A DNA stretch of 64,000 nt from NCBI RefSeq assembly GCF_014805685.1, contig NC_060906.1, positions 11,720,846-11,784,845 on the forward strand, written 5' to 3'. Made by a program: the position numbers and the translations under genes. The notes under the pieces were generated by a model. It saw only the letters and a program-made list of their open reading frames with translations. It searched no databases and had not been told where the DNA came from. The stretch comes from Silurus meridionalis. Its lineage: Eukaryota > Chordata > Actinopteri > Siluriformes > Siluridae. Shown here piece by piece: positions 32,243 through 43,700 of the stretch. Every line of letters starts with the position of its first letter. Position 1 is the first letter of the stretch.

Positions 32243-34810
32243 TACATATTACATAATGATTTAATTTGATTTCTCTTGTTTTCATTTACTTTCAATTTTA
32301 CTTTTCACACTTAGTTTATACTATGTTTTAATATAGATATTATTTACTTTACAGGTCTCATGGAGGGCAACTAGATGTTATTATGCTAGCATTAGCAAAA
32401 AAAAGTATACTATAAACAGGTTTATAGTATACCTGTTGGTTAAAAAACATTAGCCACAGTAGGATATCCATGGGGTTCCAGATCAAAGGTCAGCCTGGTG
32501 GGATAATGTTCTGAAATGAAGTGACTATTGGGGGAAATATATTGAAAACATTATTCACAAGTGCTATTCCTTAGCAAATCAGTTTTTCTGTTTTTGTCAA
32601 CATCTTTGACATTGTATTGTCATGTATTTGGGCAGTACAGGAAGTTAAAAAAAAGCATCTTTTTGTTAACTTTCCAAGCTCCTTTTAATAATTCCATTGT
32701 ATGTTTTGAAGCGATGGATCTTTTTTCATTGGGAGGAGATCAGACAATCATATTAACACGGAACAGAATCGTAAAGAATAGCCAGCATTTTGGGAAAGCC
32801 ATACCACAAAGAATTGAAAATGTTTTGAGAACAAAGCCAGGCCGTACCCAGTATCAGTATAGCGTTCATGAATGAAATGACAGATTGGCAGATATGATTT
32901 TTATTTTGGAATTTCTGTCCATAAATCCACTGTCATGAAGAAGGGAGGAATCATATGTTTCTCATTACACATAATTAGATACATACTGTGAGCTGAACAA
33001 GTATAATAGTTGTGACTTGCATTGATAAAAAGTATAGATAACTCCCTCGATAAAAGTTTAATACACCACAAATATTCCATTAAAATATTTATTTAAAGCC
33101 TATATCCATTAAAAACAGGTTTAGAATAAAATATTTGCCTTCAAGGATAATAAACTACATTTTTAGTCCATTTACTGGTCTTTGGAAAGCAAATGTCTTT
33201 TTGAAGAGCACTTTTCAAGGCCTTATCTCCATTGCTGAGGGTTGTTTACAGAAATATAATGGTAAAAGAAGGACATGAAGTAAAAGAATAAACTACTAAA
33301 CTAAAGAAAGAATAAAAGAAGAAGAAATAAAAAAACAGAACAAGAAGTCGCTTCTAACATGCCTCTGAAAGCACTAATTATCACAAATGATCAAAGGCTT
33401 GTAAAAAAAAAAAGGATTTTATCATTTCTTTGAGCTACAGATTTCTTTAAATCCTGCATTTATCACTCTAACATCTCTTAAATATTCAGTTCTTCCTGAC
33501 CTTGTGAGGATCTTATTTTACCATGTTCTATACTTCAAGTTCTTTTGATTCAGCTGTTTCATTTTGCTTTCCCCCCTCCCCCCCCCGAGGTATGCATTGT
33601 GCAATGCCCCCTGACTTAGCACTCCTGAACAGTTACACTTCTTTATTGAGCATTTGTAAAGGCAGTTTATCAGTGCAGGGGTGATGTGAGAGCCCTATAC
33701 ATTACCACAGGCTGAAAGATGTCCTCTGGCAATGCTGAACCTTTAGGTGACAGTGTAACTTATTGCAGCCCACCAGTATAGTCAATTTTACAGTGAGGTT
33801 AAACTCCTGGGAAGGATGTACACTGTTTACTCAAGCAACTGTGATCTGACCTTTAAATCATCCTCAGCCCCAGATGTCAGTCCCATGATATCAGCTGTAG
33901 CATGAAGACAATTTTATACATGTTCATGGACACCCACACCCACCCACCCACACTCATTTACACACAGAAGAGGCTAGTCCCAATGAAAGAACACTTTTGG
34001 GTTTATAACTTTTGATCCAAATGTCTTTTAATTACATCTGTGGCTGGCAGTCATCCACTATGGACAATCATTTTGGTAATTGGGCCCATGTTGTGAATTT
34101 ATGCCAACTCTCAAATGAATATAGCGGAGCAAGTTTTCACATGCAAAACCAAGTTCTGCTCTCATGAGGGGGATTGGTGTTGCGGAAAATTGCATCATAT
34201 AAAATAAGATTCGGTTCAAAAATACTGAGCCTATTCTTAACTCTGCAGAACATCCACATGACTTGCTTTAGATGAACACGCTGTGGGGTCATTAGTAAGG
34301 GCTATACCAGAGTGACATGCTATCAACTTTAACCCAAGTATTGTTTATGTCTATCACTGGTATCTATCACTGATATCAAGGCATTTGCCAGGTTTCTGAC
34401 TGGTCAGTTAATTAGACAATTATGTGGTCATTGACAGCAGCACTATTTATTTATGTATTTATTTGTGCCCCTGTCTGTCTTTCCTACGAATATCTTGAAT
34501 TTGTTTTTAGTTAGTTGATAAAACTTTTTTATTCATATATTTGGAAAAATGCACCTGGTAGCACTTTTACAAGACATTTCTTTCTTGTGTTTAGTAAGCA
34601 ATTAAGAAAAATAAACATTAAACCACAAATTAGTTTTCTATATGGACTTTTAATTAATATTACTCAATTGAAGAAAAACAATTTGGTGCAATATTAATGA
34701 TGTTCATAGATTTATAATGTCCTACATTCTACATGTTTAGAACATGTGTGAAATGCAGAATACTTGCTAATTATAGAATAATAATAAAAATAATACAAAT
34801 AAAATTAATG
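32243..34810. other. Unique AT-rich non-coding DNA
   Basis: No gene or recognised mobile element. It contains a perfect short palindrome at 32405-32432 and a C-run near 33570-33586. Confidence 0.5.
32405..32432. repeat. Perfect 13-bp inverted repeat, 2-base spacer
   Basis: GTATACTATAAAC, AG, GTTTATAGTATAC. It could extrude as a cruciform or fold as an RNA hairpin with a tight loop. Confidence 0.9.
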
Positions 34811-36503
34811 ATCTTCTTCTTTTTCTTCTTCTTCTTTTGGCTTCTCCCATTAGGGGTTGCCACAGCGGATCATCCATCTCCATACCCCCTCTGTCATCTA
34901 CATCTGCCTCTTTCAACCCAACTACCTGCATGTCTTCCCTCACCACATCCATAAACCTCCTCCTTGGTCTTCCTCTTTTCCTTCTTCCTGGTGGCTCCAT
35001 CCTCAGCATTTTTCTACCGATATACCCCATGTCCCTCCTCTGAACATGTCCAAACCATCTCAATCTCGCCTCCCTCACCTTGTCTCCAAAACAACCTACA
35101 TGCGCTGTCCCTCTAATAAACTCATTTCTGTTCCTGTCCATCCTCGTCACTCCCAACGAAAACCTCAACATTTTCTAAATTGTCCTGCACCACCCTCACG
35201 TACTTCTCTGACACACCTGACTTTGCTCATACAATACCACAACTCCTCTCTCGGCACCCTGTTGTATGATTTCTCTAAATCCACCAACACAAATGCAACT
35301 CCTTCTGACCTTCTCTATAATTCTCCATCAACATCTCATTCCACCACCACGTCTTCTTGTCTTCATTTCTATTTCCAGATGTCACACTGAGTACCTTTCT
35401 AGCTGTCTCCCTTATCACTTCTGCAGTAGTTGCCCAATTATCCAGCACCTCTTCACCACCACCAAACCCCTGTCTGACCTCTTCCCTAAATCTCACACTA
35501 CAGTCTTCCTCCTTCAGTTTCCACCATCTTATTCTTCTTTTAGTCCTCACTCTCCTACTCTTCTTCTTCACCTCCAAAACTATCCTACAGACCACCATTT
35601 GATGCTGTTTATCTACACTGTCCCCATGCCATCACCTTACAGTCTCCAATCTCCTTCAGGTTGCATCTTCCACATAGAACTTAGTCCACCTGTGGGCACC
35701 TTCCTCCACTCTTATGTGTCACCCTATGCTCCTCCTTCTTAAAATAGGTGTTCACTACTGCCATTTCCATCCTTTTAGCAAAATCTATCACCATCTGCCC
35801 TCCATATTCCTCTCCTTAAGGCCATAACTACCCATCACCTCCTCATCATGTCTGTTCCCTTCACCTACATGCCCATTGAAATCCGCCCCGATCACCAATC
35901 GTTCATTCCTAGGTACACTCTCCACAACTTCATCTAACTCACTTCAGAATTTTTCCTTCTCCTCCATCTCACAGCTAACTTGTGGAGTATAGGCACTGAT
36001 GACATTTATCATCACCCCTTCAACTTCCAGATTCACATTCATCACTATCAGAAACTCTCTTCACCTCCACTACACTCTTACTGTACTCTTCCTTCAAAAT
36101 CACCCCTACACCATTTCTCTATCCATCCACACCATGGTAGAACAGTTTAAAACCCCCTTCAATGTTCCTGGCCTCACTCCCTTTCCACTTGGTCTTCTGA
36201 ACACACAACATATCTACCTTTCTTCTCTCCAACATATCAGCTAACTCCTTCTCTTTACCAGTCATAGTACCAACATTTAAAGTACCAACCCAAACCACCA
36301 CTCTCCTACACTTCTCCTTTTCCTGCCGTCTCTCTAGATGTCTTCCTCCTCTCCTTCGGCCAACAGTAGCCAAACTTCCACCGGTACCCTGTTGGTTAAC
36401 AATACCTGTGGCGGTCGTTGGTAACCTGGGCCTCGACCGATTCGGTATGAATTTTTATTTCGTGATCCGCATATTTGGCTTGTGCAACCCTAATGGCTGG
36501 GTT
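34811..36503 (-). mobile_element. RTE-type LINE, copy 2, both ends present, internally deleted
   Basis: On the minus strand it begins AACCCAGCCATTAGGGTTGC, the same 5' end as copy 3, and finishes with GGATGATCCGCTGTGGCAAC and an AAG-rich tail at 34811-34838. In between are the endonuclease N-terminus, the linker and a fused RT/thumb remnant. About 90 bp of the 5' region present in copy 3 is missing. The element is near full length in outline but far shorter than an autonomous RTE because of two large deletions. No clear target-site duplication was found. Confidence 0.9.
34830..36373 (-). pseudogene. RTE ORF2 (endonuclease to thumb), copy 2, internally deleted
   Basis: Starting at 36373, the minus-strand reading gives VGTLNVGTMTGKEKELADML, DMLCVQKTKWKGSEARNIEG and FKLFYHGVDG, the N-terminal part of an AP-type endonuclease. 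The expected QET motif reads QKT, so the metal-binding Glu is replaced. At 35598-35275 it gives VRTKRRIRWWKLKEEDCSVR and DNWATTAEVIRETARKVLSV, the linker, then WWWNEMLMENYREGQKELH, where the linker is spliced straight into the RT finger region by a deletion. A further deletion removes the RT palm. At 35171-34767 the thumb/C-terminus reads MLRFSLGVTRMDRNRNEFIR, GTAHVGCFGDKVREARLRWF, GHVQRRDMGYIGRKML and GRRKRGRPRRRFMDVV. There is no active-site FADD. Confidence 0.88.
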
Positions 36504-37134
36504 AGTTTACACATGCGTACAATGGTGTGTAAACATGTATGTATGTAGATCTAAGCAGCAGACATGAGAGGAATTGTAGTGGCAAAGCAGTGCAAACATT
36601 GTCAAAAGTGTAAATATTGTAAACAGAGATATTTGGAGTTTTTTCCAACACACTTTGCAATATTTGGATATTTCTCCACAGTATTTAATGCAGGCAAATG
36701 CAATCACCACATTATTACATTCTGAGATGTTTACAATGTGGAAACTAGCACTTCTCTATAATGTTCACTTGATTTAATATGTACACTAAAATGCTATGCA
36801 AAGTAGTTACCAGAAATGACTTGTAATTACTGCACACTTTCACTACGTACTAAATACTAGATCTGTTCTAAACTGTAAAATAAAGTACCCAAAACTTCGG
36901 CCAAATAAATACACATACATGAATAAATATTTTATCTGATATTCACTGGCTCTGGAATCTATTTAGAGTTTGGTCTCTGGGCCAAAATATTAGCATGAAA
37001 CGTTTCACATCCATAAAGTAACTATATATCTTAAACATGGTTTGATTTTAGTATGAAGGTAATTATATTTGAATTCTATTTTAAAAGTTACTTGAGCATG
37101 AGCAAGGCAATGAATTCATTTTTAAATAGTGCTT
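36504..37134. other. Unique AT-rich non-coding DNA
   Basis: Nothing recognised. Confidence 0.5.
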
Positions 37135-37350
37135 TTCTGTGCAATTTAATCACTATAGCAACTCTCCAAGTATTGCAACAAAGAGTCGAGGTGAGATGCC
37201 ATGATACTGTATTTTAAACAATTGTGGTATTCAGGTTCCTCTCAGTAAGAGATAGAGGAACCGCTGTCCACCAAACACTTTGACCTACCACACGTACTTA
37301 GCCTGGTAATCACAGGAAGCAACAACCCACAGTCTCATTCGGATCAAGCT
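37135..37350 (+). repeat. Diverged 200-bp duplicated segment, copy A
   Basis: Clearly similar to 40517-40742 in the same orientation. The best block is TGATACTGTATTTTAAACAA to CAGGTTCCTCTCAGT. Flanking blocks are CTATAGCAACTCTCCAAG (copy B CTATGGTAACGCTCCATA) and TCATTCGGATCAAG (copy B TCATTCTGATCAAG), at similar spacing. I recognise neither copy as a known family. Confidence 0.75.
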
Positions 37351-37491
37351 GTGTCATTAATGAGGTTAAAATGTAAACAATCCCTCTCTGCTCTGAACCT
37401 TTTGAACCGGAGGATCTAAAGGTCTACAATCAGGGATGTCAGCAGGAGAGAGTTGTCTGAGCAACAACCATTAGCATTAGAAGTATTTGTT

Positions 37492-37495
<4 letters not shown>

Positions 37496-37541
<46 letters not shown>

Positions 37542-37552
37542 CTCTCTCTCTT
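37496..37552. repeat. (TC)n microsatellite
   Basis: About 28 TC units with one G interruption. Confidence 0.95.
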
Positions 37553-38124
37553 TCGTATTTTAAACGCTTTTGTGCAAAAAGAACTTGACATATACAGTAG
37601 TTGGAGTACAGCTGCAGCATGCAAAAATGGGCTAAAGAAATATTTAATTTCCTTAAAGTAAAGCTAAAGTCATTATTATAAATTTAAATATATATGTTTA
37701 TTTAATCACCAATATTATATATATTAGATATTTATATTCATTAATGATGTTAATTAATGCTTTATTAACCCTGTCTGACACCCCCCACTACACACCCACA
37801 CCAGTCTGATTCTTTTTTACTGTGAGCATACAATATAAAACAGTAAAGATATCAACCATGCCTTATAATCTTTGTGAAATTACAAAGGTCAGAGGATAAA
37901 AGTAACTGTAAATAAATAAGTGTACATTTAGAATATCAAAAAGTGTGACAGTTTATTTGCTTCCTTAGGCATACAGAAAGAAAACAACAACAAAAAAACT
38001 GAAAACTGAAATTTGCCAGTAATTTACTATGTTTACAGATCAATGTTGTGACATCTTACATAGTATAAAATAGTACATAATCCAGTGCATGTGCTCAACT
38101 GGTTGATTTGGGATACAGCTGTGC
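37553..38124. other. Unique AT-rich non-coding DNA
   Basis: Nothing recognised. Confidence 0.5.
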
Positions 38125-38222
38125 TGAAGGCTAAGTTTGAACTCCTATTCATAGCAGTTTTTGTTGTTCATGGCTTTCTGATCTGTAACACAATCCTTTA
38201 ACCACTGAGCCAGAGCAACTAC
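38125..38222 (-). mobile_element. tRNA-derived SINE head fragment
   Basis: On the minus strand: GTTGCTCTGGCTCAGTGGTTAAAGGATTG, then CAGATCAGAAAGCCATGAAC and GGAGTTCAAACTTAGCC. The first block resembles box A of a tRNA-like Pol III promoter (GGCTCAGTGGTTAA) and GAGTTCAAACT resembles box B. Spacing between the boxes is longer than normal, so an insertion is likely. Probably the same SINE type as 853-985, in the opposite orientation. Confidence 0.5.
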
Positions 38223-39861
38223 TGTACAGTGTGTGTATGCACATGTGCTTTCTCTGGCTTATACTGTACGGTACACCATTTGTTAATTTCATCCACATGT
38301 CTTCTGATTGTAAAAGGTAACAGCCTATTTTTTTCAATTTGCTTCTAATTTAATGTTTCAAATCATCTCTATTAGAGCGGGCAAAATGCAATTCGTTTTG
38401 TAATTCTTTCTTTGCCAGGACATTATATCTGTAGCCATTTCTCTTCCCTTTCCTTTGTTTGAACTGTTATCAGAGTGTTTAAATTGTTGAGCTCTCTTCC
38501 TCTGGTGTTCACACTGAAAAGAAAAAAGAAATTCTTCCGGCTCCTGAGGAGTTTAATCATCACTGAAATCTCGAGTGATAATGGAGAGACCATTCAGTCA
38601 ATAACCCATATCTTGGTTTTACACTACAGACACATGCGATGCTCAGTGCTGTATCTGCAATTCGAGAGGCCACACCGCCGCTGGACTCTAATGAGTCCAT
38701 CCATCAGTCTTGACTGCGTTATAATATTCCAGCCTGTGTTCAACTGAATGCCACTACGTTTCTCATATTCACTTCAGCTTTTACAACATGTCCCGTTGTG
38801 TCAGTGCATCCGTTGTTTGATGAATCAATTGAAAATATGATTAACAATTTTATGCGAAACAGGCCTGCGATGGTGACTTTGCTGAAGATATGAAGATAAC
38901 CAGGATCTTAGTTGGAGGAATTTCAAGAAGTTTCGATTTGAAGATGAAGTGGTTGATTGTGGAAATACAATATCAAGTAAAGTCTTTCATTTGTATGTTT
39001 GTACCCACAATTTGGTTTCTACTGTTTCTTAACACCATGACTGCCAGAACTCTCCAATGTTCTGCAATGAAATGAAAAAGGGAGGAGACTCATTTTTCAT
39101 CCAAGACTCCTGGATGAAAATAGACATGCATGGTAAGGTAGTGCATAGAGCTTTTTTGAAACGGTTTCAGCAACAATTAGACTGAGAAGAACTGCCTCTT
39201 CCTGTGACATTCTGTCAGACTGATTATGTTTAATACACAGAGTAGAGAAGAGAAGGCGATGGCAATCTAAAAATACTCCTGCAAAAGAGATGGCATTGGC
39301 AGGTCTCCCAGCATTCATCCACTGGCCTGGCTGATTTAGATTAGCATGAAACAGATGTTGGCAGCAGTTTGCACCAATAGGGGGTATCAATTTTTCCCAG
39401 TCCAAGTGGAAGATGGAAAGTGTGGAATGGGCTGTGATTCTGAGGCATCCTTTTGTTTTAGGTCGTAGATATTTTAAAAAGTCTATTGCTTTATTTTTCT
39501 TTTCTGATTCTCATAAAACAGAAGTAATGTTAAAACGATCTCAAGGTCAATATCTTGCTTTATCAGGGCTTTTTCTTTAATAACTGGAGAATTATAATTC
39601 TGAATTAGAAATGTATAATGTAAGCACATTTATTCAGGCACAATTGAAAATTACTCAGCATGACTCAAAACCACGTAGCCACCAATTAATTTATTGTGAA
39701 TAAACGCACAAAAGTGAAAAATATCAATGGATGTAATGACACCTATGAATCATTTACACTTAAAACACTATTCGGAAAGCACAATATAAATGGATTTAAA
39801 CACCTCCAAATTTTTAAGACAGAAAAATTATACATTAAACTGTGGCTTCTGACAGACTTTC
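38223..39861. other. Unique non-coding DNA
   Basis: No gene or recognised mobile element. The ORF at 38475-38747 has no family motif I can name. The surrounding base composition is balanced, so conserved non-coding DNA is possible. Confidence 0.45.
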
Positions 39862-39885
39862 TTTTTTTTTTTTTTTTTTTTTTTT
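39862..39885. repeat. Poly(T) run, 24 bases
   Basis: Could be the A-tail of an old minus-strand retrocopy, but no element body is recognisable to its left. Confidence 0.9.
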
Positions 39886-40516
39886 GTCATGCCAACCTTT
39901 TTTGGGGATTTTAATTTAGACACCCTAGTGCTCCAACAACGCTTGACATTCATTTTGCAATTATTGTCATCATACAATTCAATTTTACTCTCCATTTCCT
40001 CTACCCATTCTGCTAGCCTCAAGCTCAAGATGATTCCAACAGTCACATTTACCTTTTTACATTCAGCAAATTCCCACCAATGCAGATAGGCTTTAGCTGA
40101 TTAGATAGATTCATTTTCCCTGACATGTCAAACAAGCCAAGTCTCCCACCGCTGCGCCGTGTTGCTTTGTGTAATGTGTTCTTTATAAATGATCTGCTTG
40201 TATAATGTCTCTTAACTGCTCCCTACTTAACCTTTTTTTAACATCTGTACAAATTAACAGGGGCAGTGAATTGTCAAATACTTGAGAAATATAGACTTGA
40301 ACTTGACTTATTACACATCTTTAAGAAATGTAACATTTCTTAACGTGTTTTTTTTTTTTTGTTTTTGTTGAAACAATTTAAACCCTCTTGATATTAAATT
40401 AAGGATTCAGTTGAGGAGTTCTACATGAAAGCACTCTCAAGCACTTCCCTTGAGGGTCAAGCCAAATAAAAATATATATATATTTCCTATTTCAGGTTGG
40501 TGCGAATTCTTATGAA
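39886..40516. other. Unique AT-rich non-coding DNA
   Basis: Nothing recognised. Confidence 0.5.
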
Positions 40517-40742
40517 AGTCTGTGTGATGATCTATCTCTATGGTAACGCTCCATAATACTCATAAAGGGTCATGGTGGGCTGTTGTGATACTGTATTCTA
40601 CACAACAGTGATATGTAGGTTCCTCTCAGTGTAAGGGAAAAGATTTTGTTTGTCTCTCCTTTGGACAAAGCAACTGTTGATTATTTGAAACACTGGTGCT
40701 TCTAATAGTGGACAAAAATGTCTTTTCATTCTGATCAAGATA
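40517..40742 (+). repeat. Diverged 200-bp duplicated segment, copy B
   Basis: Partner of 37135-37350, with the blocks TGATACTGTATTCTACACAA and TAGGTTCCTCTCAGT, then TCATTCTGATCAAG. The order and spacing of the blocks are the same in both copies. Identity by eye is roughly three quarters over the central 95 bases and lower outside. Confidence 0.75.
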
Positions 40743-43700
40743 TTGGTTTTGCAGGAAATGAAATTGCTGTTATTATATTCAATATCTCTCCAAAAGTCCA
40801 GTTTGAGTGGGCCCTTCATCATCCTGTCATTCAATCAATTTCTACTGAGGATTATCCACTTTGGTGCCTATTTGCCAGGCTGACGTTGGCACGGATGCAA
40901 GTGATCATAATTATGAATAATGACATGGTATAAATTTGATTTTATGACATCTGTTCATAGCGCTTTATCTGATTGATCGAATTCATAAGGCATATTTGAT
41001 GCAGCTGCATGCTAAAGGCACACACATCTACATTTGCATATTTGAGTCATCATATAATTATACATAACGTGATAGTTACAAACTAATTGCTATGTATGTA
41101 ATTATTATGGTATTAAAAGCTGAGAATTAAGGTTCAATCTAGTTCCTTTTTCGCTGCAAGTTTTCCACATTAGCTGTATCCAAGGAAACCAGAGCTTAGG
41201 CTGCCTCCGTCCATTTTGGGGCAATTAGCGTTTAGTTCAGAACAGAACTTAACAGCAGGCACTGCCCAGACATAAGTCAGAAGAAAAGGCTTATTACAGA
41301 TAAGTTGAATGTGAACAAATTGTATTTCTAAGCTCACTTTTAAGACAAGACATATAAATCCATAACCTTGCACATTTAAATTTAATTCCATCAAATAAAG
41401 TATGATTTATAAGATGCATTTTCTTCGCTCGACTGAGTGAAGCATTAGTGAAGAATAAGAGCATGAAGCACCTTGCCATAAATGCACACTGATTTAACAA
41501 TACAGCTGAACCTGTACGGTGTCCTTCCAGACAGGCAAGTGTACTTTGTGTGTTTGTGTGTTTATATATAAAGGTAGGAGCTGAATCAAATTGGGTACAG
41601 AGGCTATAATGTGTCTTCTGTAAGGTCTAGTGGCATTGATGAGCTCCCTCGTGCTTGGATGAGTGCTTGAGCTGCTATGATTAATTATAGCGATTCCACT
41701 CATGCCTGCACGGTCACATGACGTCCGTCATCTTTAGGTGTGCAGAAAAAGAGACAGATGTTTTATTCATTAGAGTATACTTCTCACTGCCCGTGCTCTA
41801 CGGGACTCATTCCTGTCAGTGGCCTGTGGCTGGAAGGAGCCTGAAAGAGAGGCGCCAAATTGGCCACAGAACAGAATTATAATTTGTCTTTGCTTTCAAG
41901 ATTAACCGAGGTCCATTTTCTATAGACTCCCAAAAGTGAGCAGTGAAAGGATGAATTAGCCAGATCAAAATAAGTGGCCTGGAAAGATGAGGCAAGAGTA
42001 GCGAGAACAATAAAAACTCACACTTTACTTTGTCCTTTGCTTTTTTTTCTATTTCATTAACCTGGTTAAATTTAACATACTACATCTCTCTTAATTCATT
42101 CCTACCCTCAGGCCCCTCCTTTTCTGCCATCATTGGGACCTTTTTTTCTTTGCACAATTGGACATCACAAGCACATAAATTTTTCTATTATTATTTCGCC
42201 ATTTATTAGCTTTTTATTCTCTACTATAGGTCTGTAGAGTGGCATTAATATTGACAGTCTTGGATATCTGACCAGACATCATTTTGTATCTTTATTGTTA
42301 TTTCAAGGTCCTTTCTGGTTGGATTGAACGCCAGTATGCGATTTGGTATAAGGACAAAGAGAAAAGACAGATAGTAAGCAAGAGGGAGAAATTAATTGCT
42401 GGGGGAGAAAGGTTGCAATTGATTACTTTTCATGCTAGCACTGTGTGGCACCTCTGAGTTTTGGAAGCAACATGCGACCTCACTAGACTTTCTATAATGA
42501 TACACCAAGACAATGCCATTATGATTTAAAAGATAAGGGATTTTATATCAGAATACAACACTATTTTTTTAATGGTAAAGTAGAATTTCAAGACTATAGT
42601 TCTGATCTATGGGACATTGAATTGCCACAAGTACCTTTCTTAACAAATTTAGTATTTCCCAACAAGTGGGTAAACAGTGGAAGCAGAAACTGCATTCACA
42701 ATGACAGTATCTCTTCAGCATCACTGCTGAATTGGAAGCTCTGGGCCAAACATACTGGCCAGTATTAAATAGCTCAATGGTCACATCAGCTTGAAGTTCT
42801 TTAGCATTGTGTGCTCTATAATATACACGCCAAATATGAAGGCCAATATTACATGTTACATACATCTTAAATAAAATTAGTCTCTCAATAAGTCACCATT
42901 ATACATGTAACCAAGGCACCTTTGCTTGTGAGAAAAAAGAGTTTATTTAAATATGGTAATGATATCCGAAATAGAACAAAATATCCCTACACAGAATAAA
43001 ATGTCTTCATATATTTAGCTCACACAGACCACATAGTGTGCACAAGACATCATTGCTTTTGTCTAAAAAAACAAACAAATAATCGAACTGCAATTCATTT
43101 ATTATAAACATTAAATACATATATATTATATAATATATAATAAATAGTTATAATTAATAATACATTGCTGATTAAAAGACAACAGTAAGGTGATCTAAAT
43201 GTCAACCATTTACCTATATAAAGTAACTGGGAAATTATTTACCAGCTGGTAATGATGCTCTACCAGCCAGACCAGCTCATCAGTTTAAGCATTTTTATTT
43301 GTCTCCCATAGTATTTGTTGAATTTAAAGTCCTTGTCTTCATGAGCAGTTTGAGCAGATTTCTTTGTACTTTGTGTTTAGTTTGTTTGTTCATTTGTACA
43401 GTAAAATGAACAGCATCTGTCATAGTTTATAGTACCTAATCATATAAATAAAACAAATTAAAAAATCCAATGAGCCTCATTTCCTTAGCCAGATACACTT
43501 TGCTGATAAGAGCCATCAGAGTCATCAGACTGATCTGGCGTGAAAAGAAGGCTACTGACTACTAAATCACACTGTACAAATACAGTTACTATACAGTTAC
43601 AAATACAGTACTACTGTATATCAATTTATTTTTGTTTTGCAAATTGTGCAGACATTATATATTGTATGATGTGAGAAGAACATTTTGCTTAACAGTTTAC

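Noticed and set aside
34857..35742. Plus-strand ORFs of 158-177 codons rich in Ser, Pro, Leu and His
   Set aside because: Antisense of the minus-strand RTE copy 2. The real motifs are on the minus strand.
38475..38747. 90-codon ORF in a non-repetitive interval
   Set aside because: No recognisable domain, no splice context I could support.
39862..39885. A-tail of a minus-strand processed retrocopy
   Set aside because: No gene-like sequence is recognisable next to the T-run.
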